Assembly: GCF_000382145.1 (NCBI RefSeq)
Contig: NZ_KB907627.1
Span: forward strand, 1 to 64,000
From: Psychrobacter lutiphocae DSM 21542
Lineage (GTDB): Bacteria > Pseudomonadota > Gammaproteobacteria > Pseudomonadales > Moraxellaceae
Length of the DNA: 64,000 nt
Direction: 5' to 3'
The position numbers were made by a program, and so were the translations under genes. The notes below the pieces were generated by a model that was not told the origin of the DNA, did no database searches, and saw only the letters and a program-made list of their open reading frames with translations. Shown piece after piece: positions 20,491 to 29,960 of this stretch. Numbering within the stretch: the stretch's first letter is position 1; the number at the start of each line of letters is the position of its first letter.

Positions 20491-20570
20491 ATCCAGTTTT
20501 ATTAATCTAGTTTCAGTTACGTTGTCTCTTTATCCTTATCTTTGCACCCCTAAAAGCTCTCTATTTCACT

Positions 20571-21842
20571 CTATTTTACTGATTCTAATGACTGAAGAAT
20601 TTTTTGCAAAAAATAATCACACTGGGATAATTGATCCAACGCCACAAACTCATTGGCTTTGTGTGCCTGCTCAATACTGCCTGGCCCACAAATGACAGTG
20701 GGTATGCCAGCATTGGTAAACTGACCACCTTCAGTCGCATAGGCCACCTTATGTCGTGCAGAAGCACCGACTAAGCCTGCAATCAAGTCTTGAAGGGCTT
20801 GAGAGTCAGCATCCGTCATCGCGGGTACACTCTCAAGCTGCTGGAGCTCAATACCTGTATCAGCATCTGTCTGTTGCATTTGCTGTGTCAGTCGCTCAGC
20901 TTCTTGCTTAATCGCAGGTAAAATATCTTCAACTCCCATCATCGGCAGGTTGCGATAATCAAAGGTAAACTGACACAAGTTAGGGACAATATTGGTCGCT
21001 GTCCCACCGTCAATGGTGCCTACGGACAAGGTCGAATATGGCACATCAAACTCACTATCTTGCGAAGCGGAGGTTGCCAGTTTATTGGCCAACTCATCAA
21101 TAAACCCAATCAAGCGAGCGGCATAACTAATGGCATTCACCCCTTGAGTGGTCAGCGAAGAATGTGCTGACTTGCCATGTACCGTACAGCGAAATACCGA
21201 AATGCCTTTATGCGCAATCACCATCTTCATAGAGGACGGCTCACCGACAATACAATAGTCAGGCTGAATGCCACGCTGCTGTAAATCGGCCAACATCAAG
21301 GGCGCACCCAAGCAGCCCACCTCTTCATCAAAGGACAGTGCCAAGTGCAGCGGCTTAGCCAGTTTGCCTTGCTTAGCCTGTTTGCCTTGCTTAGAGAGTG
21401 CCACAGCTTGCGGTAATATGTGTAGCGCACAAGCAATAAAGCCTTTCATATCACAGGCACCACGCCCATACAGCTTATCGTCACGAATCTCAGCGGTAAA
21501 CGGATCTGACGCCCAATCTTGCCCATCTACTGGAACCACATCGCTATGACCTGATAGCACAATACCCCCTGTAACTTGCCCACCAACGGCTGGCACAGTG
21601 ACAAACAAGTTGGCCTTGCTTTGTGACTCATCAAAGGTGAGTATTGGCTCAAGACCTAGGCTGTAACAGTAGGCTTGTACGTCTTTAATCAAAGCTAAGT
21701 TTGAGTGGCGACTGACCGTATCATAACTGATCAAACGCTTGAGCCAATCCACACTCGTGTCTGGCCAGTCCATACTCGTGTCAGACATACTCGTGTCAAA
21801 ATAGTCAGTTGGGTGCTCAGTTTGTGGGCTAGATGTGCTCAT
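20571..21842 (-). CDS. argE: Acetylornithine deacetylase
   Basis: M20-family zinc peptidase that hydrolyses N-acetylornithine to ornithine in arginine synthesis. Metal and catalytic residues are visible in LSGHSDVVPVDG, GRGACDMKGF, LSFDEEVGCLGAP and GEPSSMKMVIAHKG, with the final histidine in CGPGSIEQAHKANEF. I chose ATG 21842 (MSTSSPQ) because AAGGA lies just upstream; the frame opens at 21863. The N-terminus carries near-repeats DTSMSDTSMDWPDTSVDW and a KQGKQAKQGKLAK insert lies before LHLALSFDEE, both coded by short tandem duplications. Another M20 amidohydrolase is possible but ArgE fits best. Confidence 0.88.
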   Translation of the reverse strand: MSTSSPQTEHPTDYFDTSMSDTSMDWPDTSVDWLKRLISYDTVSRHSNLALIKDVQAYCYSLGLEPILTFDESQSKANLFVTVPAVGGQVTGGIVLSGHSDVVPVDGQDWASDPFTAEIRDDKLYGRGACDMKGFIACALHILPQAVALSKQGKQAKQGKLAKPLHLALSFDEEVGCLGAPLMLADLQQRGIQPDYCIVGEPSSMKMVIAHKGISVFRCTVHGKSAHSSLTTQGVNAISYAARLIGFIDELANKLATSASQDSEFDVPYSTLSVGTIDGGTATNIVPNLCQFTFDYRNLPMMGVEDILPAIKQEAERLTQQMQQTDADTGIELQQLESVPAMTDADSQALQDLIAGLVGASARHKVAYATEGGQFTNAGIPTVICGPGSIEQAHKANEFVALDQLSQCDYFLQKILQSLESVK

Positions 21843-22048
21843 GATTGTCCTTATCTTATGCAACGCAGCCTATCTTTAATGCTTTTCTGTACGCTTTCTT
21901 ACAGACATGCTTGCAGGCTTTCTTTTTGACTTTAGACTGCTTAGTGTTGGCTTAATGCGCTTTGCTGTGTTGTCTTTTTTGTTGGGCCAATTCTGTATTT
22001 AGGCTATCGAATTATTTGTTAATTTTTCATTTGCTAGCTTGTTAATTT

Positions 22049-22080
22049 GCTCGTTCGTTAATTTGCTCGTTCGTTAATTT
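22049..22080. repeat. 16-bp perfect tandem duplication
   Basis: GCTCGTTCGTTAATTT occurs twice head-to-tail, just downstream of the deaminase gene stop. Confidence 0.9.
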
Positions 22081-22089
22081 ATTAGCTGC

Positions 22090-22575
22090 TTAGTCTGCTT
22101 TCTGCCAAACTTGCTGATGCAATGCTTTGATTTGTTGATCCAGACCAGCAACCGGTCCTTGCACCTCAAGATGCGGGGCAACCTCATGAATGCTTAAAGT
22201 ATTGACCGGTGCAGGTTCCGTGACGCCAACCTCTTGCATCCACTGGCGCAGCTGCTGTGATGAGCTGGCATAGACAATGCGACCTAACCCAGCCCACGCA
22301 TGAGCAGCTGAGCACATAGGACAGTGCTCACCTGAGGTATAGACCACGGCTTGCGCTCTCTCTGCTGCGCTCATATTTTGAGCCGCCCAGCGTGCTAGGG
22401 CAATTTCAGGATGGTAGGTCGGTTCAACACTATGAATGCGATTGCGATCTTCTTTTAGCACCACGCCGTCAGCACTGACCAAGACACTGCCAAAAGGTCT
22501 GTCCCCAGCAGCAACCGCCTCTGCGGCCAGCTCAACACAGCGCTTCAGATGAATCATATCGTTATCGGTTAACAT
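22090..22575 (-). CDS. Nucleoside/guanine deaminase-like protein (CDA fold)
   Basis: Zinc-dependent deaminase of the cytidine deaminase-like superfamily, 161 residues. The zinc and catalytic motifs are YHPEIALARW (H-x-E) and SGEHCPMCSAAH (PCxxC). The opening CVELAAEAVAAGDRPFGSVLV resembles TadA/GuaD-type proteins, but length and the missing tRNA-binding tail suggest a free nucleobase or nucleoside substrate rather than tRNA. The exact substrate cannot be read from sequence. It is probably monocistronic, downstream of nothing on its strand within 125 nt. Confidence 0.8.
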   Translation of the reverse strand: MLTDNDMIHLKRCVELAAEAVAAGDRPFGSVLVSADGVVLKEDRNRIHSVEPTYHPEIALARWAAQNMSAAERAQAVVYTSGEHCPMCSAAHAWAGLGRIVYASSSQQLRQWMQEVGVTEPAPVNTLSIHEVAPHLEVQGPVAGLDQQIKALHQQVWQKAD

Positions 22576-22701
22576 AGATGACCTCTCCTTTTACCACTCT
22601 GTTCTTTTTTTTCCTCTGCTTCTACTACGACTTTTTTGCGCCTTCTTTTTTATGGCTTGCTTGCTGCTAAGTCGCTTTTATGATGGAATACTAAGTTGCT
22701 T

Positions 22702-23358
22702 TTATGATGGATTGTTTTTATTCATCACATCAATCACAGGCGGCATAGTCTTTGGCTTTAGCCCTTCTTCCTCCAGCTCTTTGGCTGTTTTTGCATTAAT
22801 CGCCAGTCCAGCAATTAATGGTAGGCTCATCAATGGTTTACGAGGACGGATAGCCAAGCTTACTGGCACCATGCGCACAAATTCATACAAATACAAATAT
22901 GACTCTTCGCCACCTTCAAACTCATCATCAGGCTCAATACGAATGGCGCCAATCTTTGCCAAATCTGCAAACATGCTGTTTTCTTCCGCAGTAAGCACGC
23001 TGTCAGTCACACCAAAGCCGGTCATAAAGCCATTTGCCCATTGCTTTAGCGCAATCACACGCTCATACAGATCATGTTCATCATCAGGCACAAGCGGTGA
23101 ATACTGGTAAGCATCATCTTTGTCTTTTAGCTGAAATGAGGTGTCTTCAGCCTCTTCTGCCAGCAAGGTTAACGCAGCCTCATCTGGGATAGAAAAACTT
23201 AATTCACTTAATAAGCGTTCCCAGTCTTCAATATTGTTTGGTGCGTGGCACACCGTCATTAGACCAGTCATTAGACCATGTAGCTCACTGATACTGACAT
23301 CTGTCCAATCTGCAAATGCTTTGTTCCAATCATTCCAGCCTGAAATATCGTCATTCAT
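22702..23358 (-). CDS. ygfB: UPF0149 (YgfB/YecA) family protein
   Basis: Cytoplasmic protein of the YgfB family, 218 residues. Recognisable blocks are SISELHGLMTGLMTVCHAP near residue 22, then ALKQWANGFMTGFG and the LYEFVRM segment. The C-terminal 50 residues are non-conserved and lysine-rich. It sits divergently next to the coiled-coil and zapA genes, the neighbourhood known from Pseudomonas (pepP-UPF0149-TIGR02449-zapA), though pepP is not here. In Pseudomonas YgfB affects ampC expression; no such role can be claimed here. Confidence 0.85.
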   Translation of the reverse strand: MNDDISGWNDWNKAFADWTDVSISELHGLMTGLMTVCHAPNNIEDWERLLSELSFSIPDEAALTLLAEEAEDTSFQLKDKDDAYQYSPLVPDDEHDLYERVIALKQWANGFMTGFGVTDSVLTAEENSMFADLAKIGAIRIEPDDEFEGGEESYLYLYEFVRMVPVSLAIRPRKPLMSLPLIAGLAINAKTAKELEEEGLKPKTMPPVIDVMNKNNPS

Positions 23359-23545
23359 ACTTGTTACCCTTGTCTTATCTGTAATTAGTCTTTAATTTAG
23401 CGTTTGTTTATTGAACCTGTGATTGAAAAACACAATCATTAACATCTTATGCTAGATATAATGTGGGCATCTATGGCATTATTAAAGGATAATACACATC
23501 ATCTTGCATTTAAATTTAAGCTAACTTTAGTAGAAGTGACCTCTT

Positions 23546-23956
23546 ATGACCCAACCTTTAATTGAAAAACTGCAACACTTAGATACCGTGCTACATGACA
23601 TACGCCAGCGCTATAATGCCACCTACAATGAGCTGCAAGCCCTCAAAAACAATCCACAGACGAACAGCAATGAGCTTAGCTTATTACAACAGCAGCTTAA
23701 TGACAGCCAGCATGCGTATGAACAAAGTGTCGAACAGCAGCAACAGTTGCAACAAAAGTTTGACAGCCTTGATGCTGAGTATCAAGCGCTGGCCGAGGCG
23801 CATCATAACCTAAATGATGACTACCAAGCACTACAAAAAAAATATCAAGAGCTAGAAAAATCCAGCTTAGCGCAATTAGAAAAAAACCGCTTGGCAAAAG
23901 AAAAAACCAAGTTGGTCATGCAGCGGTTAACCTTAATTGACCAAGCTTCTGAATAA
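23546..23956 (+). CDS. Coiled-coil protein upstream of zapA (TIGR02449/ZapB-like)
   Basis: 136-residue protein that is almost entirely heptad coiled coil, rich in Gln, Leu and Glu (for example LLQQQLNDSQHAYEQSVEQQ). It begins MTQPLIEKLQHLDTVLHDI. Position between the UPF0149 gene and zapA matches the short TIGR02449 proteins of pseudomonads, which look like ZapB. A role in Z-ring organisation with ZapA is inferred from context. It is longer than ZapB (about 80 residues). Confidence 0.65.
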   Translation: MTQPLIEKLQHLDTVLHDIRQRYNATYNELQALKNNPQTNSNELSLLQQQLNDSQHAYEQSVEQQQQLQQKFDSLDAEYQALAEAHHNLNDDYQALQKKYQELEKSSLAQLEKNRLAKEKTKLVMQRLTLIDQASE

Positions 23957-24042
23957 GCCACTGAACAGGCCACTGCAAAGCTCATACTAGCAACCCAATT
24001 ACAATAAAAGCTCGGATTATTTTACTTTTTAAGAGATTATTT

Positions 24043-24651
24043 ATGTCAACCAATTACGCCAACTCAAATCAATCCCAGAACGCAGAAACCGATACGGACA
24101 CACAGATAGCAGCCACTCATAGCGCTGACACTCACTCTGTTGAGGCCAGTCTTGCTGATGACTATCTAACTGGCGACAGCCCTAACGAAGCCGGCGACAC
24201 TGGTTTAAACCAAACCAAAGCACTATCTGAACTGCCTGAAGAATTGCCTGAACTGCCTGAAGCAGACGCACAGACTCAGCAGTCTGAGCTTGAGTCGCAA
24301 ACAGAGACTGCCGAAGACAAGGACGCAGAAGACAATCCAGAGTCTGCATATACCACGGTCAGTATTGATATCTTAGGCCGCTCATACAATATCAACTGCC
24401 CAGTGGGTGAAGAAGATGAGCTAGTGTTGGCGACCAAAGATATCAACACCTTTTTAAACGATTTGCGTGAAAAGATGCCTCATATTGGCTATGAGAACTT
24501 GCTGGTATTGTGCTGTCTCAACTTATTTAATCGCCTGCAACAAAAAGATAAAGACGCCAACGCCCATGCCAGCGCCAACCATGCCACAGCGGAGCAAGCA
24601 CAGCAGCTGATTGATAAAATGATTGCTGACATGCAGTTTTTTAAAGACTAA
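24043..24651 (+). CDS. zapA: Cell division protein ZapA with acidic N-terminal extension
   Basis: FtsZ-associated Z-ring stabiliser. The ZapA domain occupies the C-terminal half (about residues 103-202): TTVSIDILGRSYNINCPVGE, then ATKDINTFLNDLREKMP, YENLLVLCCLNLFNRLQ, and a C-terminal coiled coil. Unlike the typical 100-110 residue ZapA, it has about 100 extra N-terminal residues that are acidic and low in complexity, including a duplicated ELPEELPELPE run. It lies 86 nt after the coiled-coil gene. No 6S RNA is evident downstream, where a convergent gene begins at once. Confidence 0.85.
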   Translation: MSTNYANSNQSQNAETDTDTQIAATHSADTHSVEASLADDYLTGDSPNEAGDTGLNQTKALSELPEELPELPEADAQTQQSELESQTETAEDKDAEDNPESAYTTVSIDILGRSYNINCPVGEEDELVLATKDINTFLNDLREKMPHIGYENLLVLCCLNLFNRLQQKDKDANAHASANHATAEQAQQLIDKMIADMQFFKD

Positions 24652-24656
24652 CTGCT

Positions 24657-25232
24657 TTATGACTCATTAGTCGTGTTCTGGGAGTTTAGGCTTGAACCAG
24701 AAGACTGCTGCGCATGAAACTCGGCTTGGTGCTCATAGTTACAAAAAAACCAAGTCGTCAGCTGTTTTAATGCTTGTTGCTTGTCAAACAATTGCTGCTT
24801 TTGCTGCTCATAAGCCTGTTTCAGCTGCTTTTTTTGTTTACGGCTCATGGTTTTTAGATCTGCTTGTGCAGCATTAGCATTAACACAGGCATTAACTTTA
24901 CCATTATGGCTTGCATTAGCTTTATCATTGGCATTGGGATATAACACCTTTTCACTCTCAGCAACCGCCTGCTGCAACTGCGCAATCTCTGCATTTAACT
25001 GTGCAATCTCTGCCTGTTGTGATTCATCTAATGCCGATTCTGGCTTTGCCTCAAGCACACCTCGATACTCTGCCAAAGGATAGCCACACAAACTACACTC
25101 TCTTGGGGTAATGACATCTCCTGCCTTTGGCATAAAGGCTTTGGGTGGCTTAGGATACATAAACCGAAAAAAGCCCCACATCAGCACCGACATAATAAGT
25201 AATACAAAAAAGACTGAAAAAAAAGCAGCCAT
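24657..25232 (-). CDS. Membrane-anchored coiled-coil protein with CxxC pair, unknown function
   Basis: I do not recognise the family. The 191 residues start with one strong transmembrane segment (about 3-25, FFSVFFVLLIMSVLMWGFF), then a short motif CSLCGYPLAEYRG that looks like half a zinc ribbon, and a long Gln/Ala-rich coiled coil (about 65-160). A lone WFFCNYEHQAEFH follows near the C-terminus and could supply a further cysteine and histidines. It is convergent with zapA, five bases apart. Confidence 0.6.
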   Translation of the reverse strand: MAAFFSVFFVLLIMSVLMWGFFRFMYPKPPKAFMPKAGDVITPRECSLCGYPLAEYRGVLEAKPESALDESQQAEIAQLNAEIAQLQQAVAESEKVLYPNANDKANASHNGKVNACVNANAAQADLKTMSRKQKKQLKQAYEQQKQQLFDKQQALKQLTTWFFCNYEHQAEFHAQQSSGSSLNSQNTTNES

Positions 25233-25888
25233 GGCATTTCCCTAAAAAAGAACAAAAATATATTTTTTACAATTTCTACTACTAAGGTTAAAAGTTATTA
25301 TAAATAATTATAAGCGCTTAATTATAAGCGCTTAAAGAAAAGCACCAAACTAAAAGTACTTATACATCTTAGCTCAGTAAACAGATCAGGCGCATAAGCT
25401 CAGTAAACGGAGCAGGCACACAACAAAAACTAAATTGTTTTACAAACGCTTAACACGACCTTAGCGTAGTTGACAACGACAATTGATAAAATATTGATGT
25501 TATACTAAAGATAGCCTTACTAAAAGTGTGGCTTATCACGGCTACAAAGTACTTAAAGACAATCACATCAATAACCGTGATACTGAAAAAGACCTAATCA
25601 TTAATGACGATAGCAATTAATGACGATAGCAATTAATGACGGTCATGATAAAGAAATAATGGTCATAATAACAGATGACCAAACGAGCCAAGCTTAAACA
25701 ATCAAGCTTAAAATAACCAAGGCAATCGCACCAAACTTAGAACATAGACTCAATAATAACAAATTTAATAATTTGACCCTCTATGTTTTCACTGTAACAG
25801 CGCCGTGACATATATTTTAATGGCGCAATAGCGTAGTGCCGATGCCTTCATATTCAAAAACCATATTCTATATAAATAGGACCTCATA
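25233..25888. other. Long repeat-bearing region upstream of nadE
   Basis: This 656-nt gap has no supported gene. It holds several short duplications: two TATAAGCGCTTAA copies near 25310-25336, a CTCAGTAAACRGA-type pair near 25374-25410, and the 16-bp array at 25600-25648. A TTGACA near 25469 and TATACT near 25501 are too far apart to form one promoter. Confidence 0.4.
25600..25648. repeat. 16-bp tandem repeat, three copies
   Basis: ATTAATGACGATAGCA repeats head-to-tail; the third copy diverges at its end. It lies about 240 nt upstream of nadE. Confidence 0.9.
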
Positions 25889-27583
25889 ATGCCTACTCAT
25901 AATAAATCGCTAGCCCAAAGAAGCTCATTGAAGTTTGCGCTAGCCCAAGCCCACTTTATGGTGGGAGACATCCAAGCCAATATACATAAAATACGCCAGT
26001 TGGCGATCGAGGCCCGTGATAACGGAGCGGACATCATTGTCTTTCCAGAACTGGCATTACTTGGTTATCCACCAGAAGATTTATTGCTGCGTCCAAGCCT
26101 AGCTGAGCGTATCAAAACCGCATTAAATTCGTTAAGTGATATTAATGATATCGTGATGATTATCGGCTATCCACACGTCGACTATCATGGTACCTTTAAC
26201 TCAGCAGCTATTATTCAAAATGGTCAGCAAAAAGGCTTTTATCACAAACAGTATTTGCCAAACTATGGCGTATTTGATGAGCGTCGTTACTTTGATAAAG
26301 GTCGCAATCAAGTGCTATTCGATTATCAAGGTGTCACCATCGGTCTGCTAATTTGCGAAGATTTATGGGAAGATGAGCCAATCAAAGCCTTAAAAGACCA
26401 AGGCGCAGACTTAGTGGTCACCATCAATGCCTCCCCCTTTGAAGCTGGCAAACAACATGCCCGCCAAGCCTTATTGACCAAACGTGCCAATGACTATCAT
26501 CTGCCCATTGTGTATTGTAACTGTGTTGGCGGTCAAGATGACTTGGTATTTGATGGTGGCTCTATGGTGGTTCAGCCCAATGGCGAGCTTGCCCATGAAG
26601 CCCCTAGATTCTTAGAGCATATGCTATATGCCACGTATCAGACCTCAGTCGCTGCTGAATCCGATGACGATACAGAGCGTACAGAAGTCGCTCATTTTGA
26701 CACTCAAGCGAAAGCACCTTTGCAACTCAGTGCTGAATCTGAAACCTACCAAGCCTTGGTCGTTGGCTTACGTGACTATGTCAATCATTCAGGCTTTGAA
26801 GGGGTTATTGTCGGTTTATCTGGCGGTATCGACTCTGCATTAACGCTGTGTATTGCTGTAGATGCTTTAGGATCTGACAAGGTTTATGCGGTGATGATGC
26901 CTTATGAATACACCTCACAGATCAGCTTAGAGGACGCACAAGCTCAGGCACGTCGCTTAAATGTCTCTTATACTGTCTGCCCAATTCATGATGCCGTAAA
27001 TGGTATGCGCCATACGCTAGCACCTTTGTTTAGCAAAGCCAAAGCCGATACCACAGAAGAAAACATCCAAGCTCGTGCACGTGGCATGATCTTGATGGCG
27101 CTGTCGAATAAATTCGGTCATCTGGTCATTACCACTGGCAATAAGTCTGAAATGGCTGTCGGTTACTCAACCCTTTATGGCGATATGGCGGGTGGCTTTG
27201 ATGTGCTAAAAGATGTGTATAAAACTCAGGTCTATGCACTGGCCAACTATCGTAACCGCTTAGAAGATACTGACGTCATTCCTGAGCGAGTCATTACGCG
27301 TCCGCCATCAGCAGAGCTACGCCCAGATCAAAAAGATCAAGACAGCTTGCCTGACTATGAAATCTTGGACGCCATTTTAAAAGACTATATTGATAACGAC
27401 TTAGGCTTTGATGAGATCACCGCCAAAGGCTTTGATCCGCATATTGTGCGCCAGACTATCTTATTGGTTGATAGAAGCGAATATAAGCGTCGCCAAGCTC
27501 CGATTGGCACTAAGGTAAGCCATAAAGCATTTGGACGTGAGCGTCGCTATCCCTTAGTTAATGGTTGGACAGTTGAAAAATAA
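25889..27583 (+). CDS. nadE: Glutamine-dependent NAD+ synthetase
   Basis: Final step of NAD synthesis: amidates deamido-NAD using glutamine and ATP. The N-terminal nitrilase-type glutaminase domain (about 13-260) shows the Glu-Lys-Cys triad in VFPELALLGYPPEDLL, YHKQYLPNYGVFDE and GLLICEDLWED. The C-terminal synthetase (about 285-564) has the PP-loop GLSGGIDSALTL and TTGNKSEMAVGYSTLYGDMA. The 564 residues match the two-domain proteobacterial form. AGGACC precedes the start. A terminator follows at 27651. Confidence 0.96.
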   Translation: MPTHNKSLAQRSSLKFALAQAHFMVGDIQANIHKIRQLAIEARDNGADIIVFPELALLGYPPEDLLLRPSLAERIKTALNSLSDINDIVMIIGYPHVDYHGTFNSAAIIQNGQQKGFYHKQYLPNYGVFDERRYFDKGRNQVLFDYQGVTIGLLICEDLWEDEPIKALKDQGADLVVTINASPFEAGKQHARQALLTKRANDYHLPIVYCNCVGGQDDLVFDGGSMVVQPNGELAHEAPRFLEHMLYATYQTSVAAESDDDTERTEVAHFDTQAKAPLQLSAESETYQALVVGLRDYVNHSGFEGVIVGLSGGIDSALTLCIAVDALGSDKVYAVMMPYEYTSQISLEDAQAQARRLNVSYTVCPIHDAVNGMRHTLAPLFSKAKADTTEENIQARARGMILMALSNKFGHLVITTGNKSEMAVGYSTLYGDMAGGFDVLKDVYKTQVYALANYRNRLEDTDVIPERVITRPPSAELRPDQKDQDSLPDYEILDAILKDYIDNDLGFDEITAKGFDPHIVRQTILLVDRSEYKRRQAPIGTKVSHKAFGRERRYPLVNGWTVEK

Positions 27584-27650
27584 TTGCCGTCCAAAATAAG
27601 TGCAGTTTAATGAAAGAAAAACTGCAAGCCAAACAATAGCTCAATGAATA

Positions 27651-27688
27651 ACCGCCTTGCTGGCAAACGTCAGTAAGGCGGTTTTTTA
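27651..27688. terminator. Terminator after nadE
   Basis: ACCGCCTTGCTG (27651-27662) pairs with CAGTAAGGCGGT (27671-27682) with one mismatch, followed by TTTTTT. It lies between convergent nadE and yggS. Confidence 0.93.
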
Positions 27689-27742
27689 TTTAATATGGTT
27701 TTTTTTGATGCTTAGATGCCAATCGATAAAGAGTATCCATCT

Positions 27743-28465
27743 TTATTCTCTGGCACCAAAAATAGCACTACCGACCCGCACCATAGTCGAGCCATGCGCA
27801 ATTGCCTCAGTCATATCCGCACTCATTCCCATACTCAGTGTATCCCACTGGGTTAGCTCTGGATGCGCCTGTTGCATCTGATCAAACAGCTGCTTGGTAC
27901 GCTCAAAAGCATCACTGCCCTCTTTTGACGGAATAATCATCAGCCCACGCAAGCAGAGATTGTCATAACCTTTAACACTGGCAACCAAACTGTCTAACTC
28001 TTGCGGTAAGCAGCCAGACTTGCTCTCTTCTTGATCAATATTGACCTGTATCAAGACGTTGAGCTTCGGCAAGCCTTCAGGACGTTGATCATTCAAGCGT
28101 TTGGCAATAATGTCGCGCTCAATCGTATGCACCCAATCAAAGACTTGAGCAATATCCCGGGTCTTATTACGCTGAATGTGACCAATATAGTGCCAGACTA
28201 CGTTCTGTCTCGCACCTTCTGTTGTCTGGGCTAACAGCTGCTTTACTTGCGCTATCTTATCTACCGCTTCTTGCAAGTAATTTTCACCAAAATGCTGCTG
28301 ACCCGCTGTCGCAAGCGTTGCAACCATTTGTGCAGGCTTAGTTTTGGACACCGCCAATAAGGTGACTGGATCTCGATTGACAGCAGCGCTAGCGGTAGCT
28401 ACTGCTTGTTTCACGTCCTGCCAATACTGTAATAATTGCTCAGATGAAAAGTTGTTTTCTGTCAT
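27743..28465 (-). CDS. yggS: Pyridoxal phosphate homeostasis protein YggS
   Basis: PLP-binding single-barrel protein of the YggS/PROSC family that buffers free vitamin B6. The PLP lysine is in LLAVSKTKPAQMV, followed by GENYLQEAVDKI, WHYIGHIQRNKTRD and the C-terminal LSMGMSADMTEAIAHGSTMVR-type block. I chose ATG 28465 (MTENNFSSE) because AAGGAG lies 7 nt upstream; the frame opens eight codons earlier at 28489. It is divergent from pilT, the arrangement also known in Pseudomonas. Confidence 0.93.
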   Translation of the reverse strand: MTENNFSSEQLLQYWQDVKQAVATASAAVNRDPVTLLAVSKTKPAQMVATLATAGQQHFGENYLQEAVDKIAQVKQLLAQTTEGARQNVVWHYIGHIQRNKTRDIAQVFDWVHTIERDIIAKRLNDQRPEGLPKLNVLIQVNIDQEESKSGCLPQELDSLVASVKGYDNLCLRGLMIIPSKEGSDAFERTKQLFDQMQQAHPELTQWDTLSMGMSADMTEAIAHGSTMVRVGSAIFGARE

Positions 28466-28609
28466 CGCCCTTCTCCTTCTTTGCGTCATTTATCATAATC
28501 CGTTTAATTCTACTACAAGCCAATAAATATCCAATATTACCAGCTACTGACACCCACTCCATTGTGCTGTATAGTCAAAGAACACTGCAACAGATAAGGA
28601 TATCTACTT

Positions 28610-29743
28610 ATGTTAGCTCCTAGCCTAGATCTAGCAATCAACTTCGGTTCAAGCTCACAATCAGAGTCAGAATCTGATACAGTCACCACCGCAAATGTCA
28701 ACAAACCAACTCCTTTGTATCAGTTATTACAGCATATGGTTGCACATAACGCCTCTGATTTGCACCTATCTTCAGGTATGCCAGCTATGATGAGAGTCCA
28801 TGGTGATATGCTCAAAATCGACATGCCAGCACTGAGCACTGAACAGGTTGCACACTTTATCGACACCACAATGAATGATGCACAGCGCCAAGACTTTGCT
28901 GCCTTACAAGAAGTAGATTATGCCATTAGTTTACCTGATGGTGAGCGCTTTCGAGTTAATGCTTTTGTTCAACAAAGAGGCAAAGCCGCTGTATTTCGAC
29001 ATCTTGCGACCACCTTGCTCAATCTCACACAGATCAGTACAGAACACAGTAACATCTTGATAAAAATAACAGAGCTCCATCAGGGTTTAGTACTGCTCAC
29101 AGGCGCTACTGGGTCTGGTAAATCCACCACACTTGCCGCTTTAATCGAACATATTAACCAGACCCGCCCCACCCATATTTTAACCTTAGAAGATCCCATT
29201 GAGTTTATACATCAACCAAAACTTAGCCTAATTAATCAACGTCAAATCAGCCAACACACTTCAAGCTTTGACAGTGCACTGCGTGCTGCTTTGCGGGAAG
29301 ATCCAGATGTGATATTGATCGGTGAACTGCGTGATTTGACCAGTATTCGGTTAGCACTTACCGCTGCTGAAACAGGGCATCTGGTCTTTGCCACCTTACA
29401 TACCCGTTCGGCAGTGAAAACCATCGACCGTATCATAGATGTGTTTCCTGCTGAAGAAAAACCTATGATTCGAGCCATGCTTTCTGAGTCATTACAAGCT
29501 GTTGTATCGCAAAGCTTAATTAAACATAGTGTGAGTGGTCGCGTGGCCGCTTTTGAAATCTTACTATCTACACCTGCCACCCGTAACCTTATCCGCCAAA
29601 ACAAACTGACACAGTTGTATTCTGCTATTCAAACAGGGACTAATCTAGGTATGAGCACTTTAGATGACAGTCTCAAAAAGCTATATCAACAAAAGCTAAT
29701 CACCCAAAACACAATGCAGCAGCATATTAAGAATTTATGCTAA
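28610..29743 (+). CDS. pilT: Type IV pilus retraction ATPase, PilT family
   Basis: Hexameric secretion-superfamily ATPase at the cytoplasmic face of the inner membrane that powers pilus retraction and twitching. The Walker A motif GATGSGKST is at residues 165-173, the Asp box near LTLEDPIEFIH, Walker B in DPDVILIGELRDL and the His box in ETGHLVFATLHT. The DLHLSSGMPAMMRVHGDM opening is typical. The protein has 30 non-conserved residues at the start and several departures from canonical PilT (for example QRGKAAVFRHL), so it could be a PilT paralogue. Placement beside yggS supports pilT. Confidence 0.85.
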   Translation: MLAPSLDLAINFGSSSQSESESDTVTTANVNKPTPLYQLLQHMVAHNASDLHLSSGMPAMMRVHGDMLKIDMPALSTEQVAHFIDTTMNDAQRQDFAALQEVDYAISLPDGERFRVNAFVQQRGKAAVFRHLATTLLNLTQISTEHSNILIKITELHQGLVLLTGATGSGKSTTLAALIEHINQTRPTHILTLEDPIEFIHQPKLSLINQRQISQHTSSFDSALRAALREDPDVILIGELRDLTSIRLALTAAETGHLVFATLHTRSAVKTIDRIIDVFPAEEKPMIRAMLSESLQAVVSQSLIKHSVSGRVAAFEILLSTPATRNLIRQNKLTQLYSAIQTGTNLGMSTLDDSLKKLYQQKLITQNTMQQHIKNLC

Positions 29744-29847
29744 AAGTTTATGCTAAAAATCTATACTAAAAACCTAAACGCATAAGCTGAAGTTAGGGTA
29801 TGCATATGTCTTGGACCTTTTATCTATTACATTTGTACATTTAACAA

Positions 29848-29872
29848 AAAGCCTGCAACCAAGGCAGGCTTT
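29848..29872. terminator. Hairpin between pilT and fur
   Basis: AAAGCCTGC (29848-29856) pairs perfectly with GCAGGCTTT (29864-29872). Only a short T-run follows, so termination efficiency is uncertain. Confidence 0.6.
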
Positions 29873-29941
29873 GTGGGAAAAACAAACTAGCGATGTTCTC
29901 GTAGCCAGGGCATGCTTCCATTTTGAAAATATTGAAGACAC

Positions 29942-29957
29942 GTCCTAGTAGTAGGAC
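29942..29957. repeat. Short palindrome next to fur stop
   Basis: GTCCTA-GTAG-TAGGAC forms a 6-bp stem with a 4-nt spacer just before the fur stop codon at 29961. The flanking GAAGACACG recurs at 31513 and in part at 40229, suggesting a dispersed intergenic repeat. Confidence 0.5.
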
Positions 29958-29960
29958 ACC

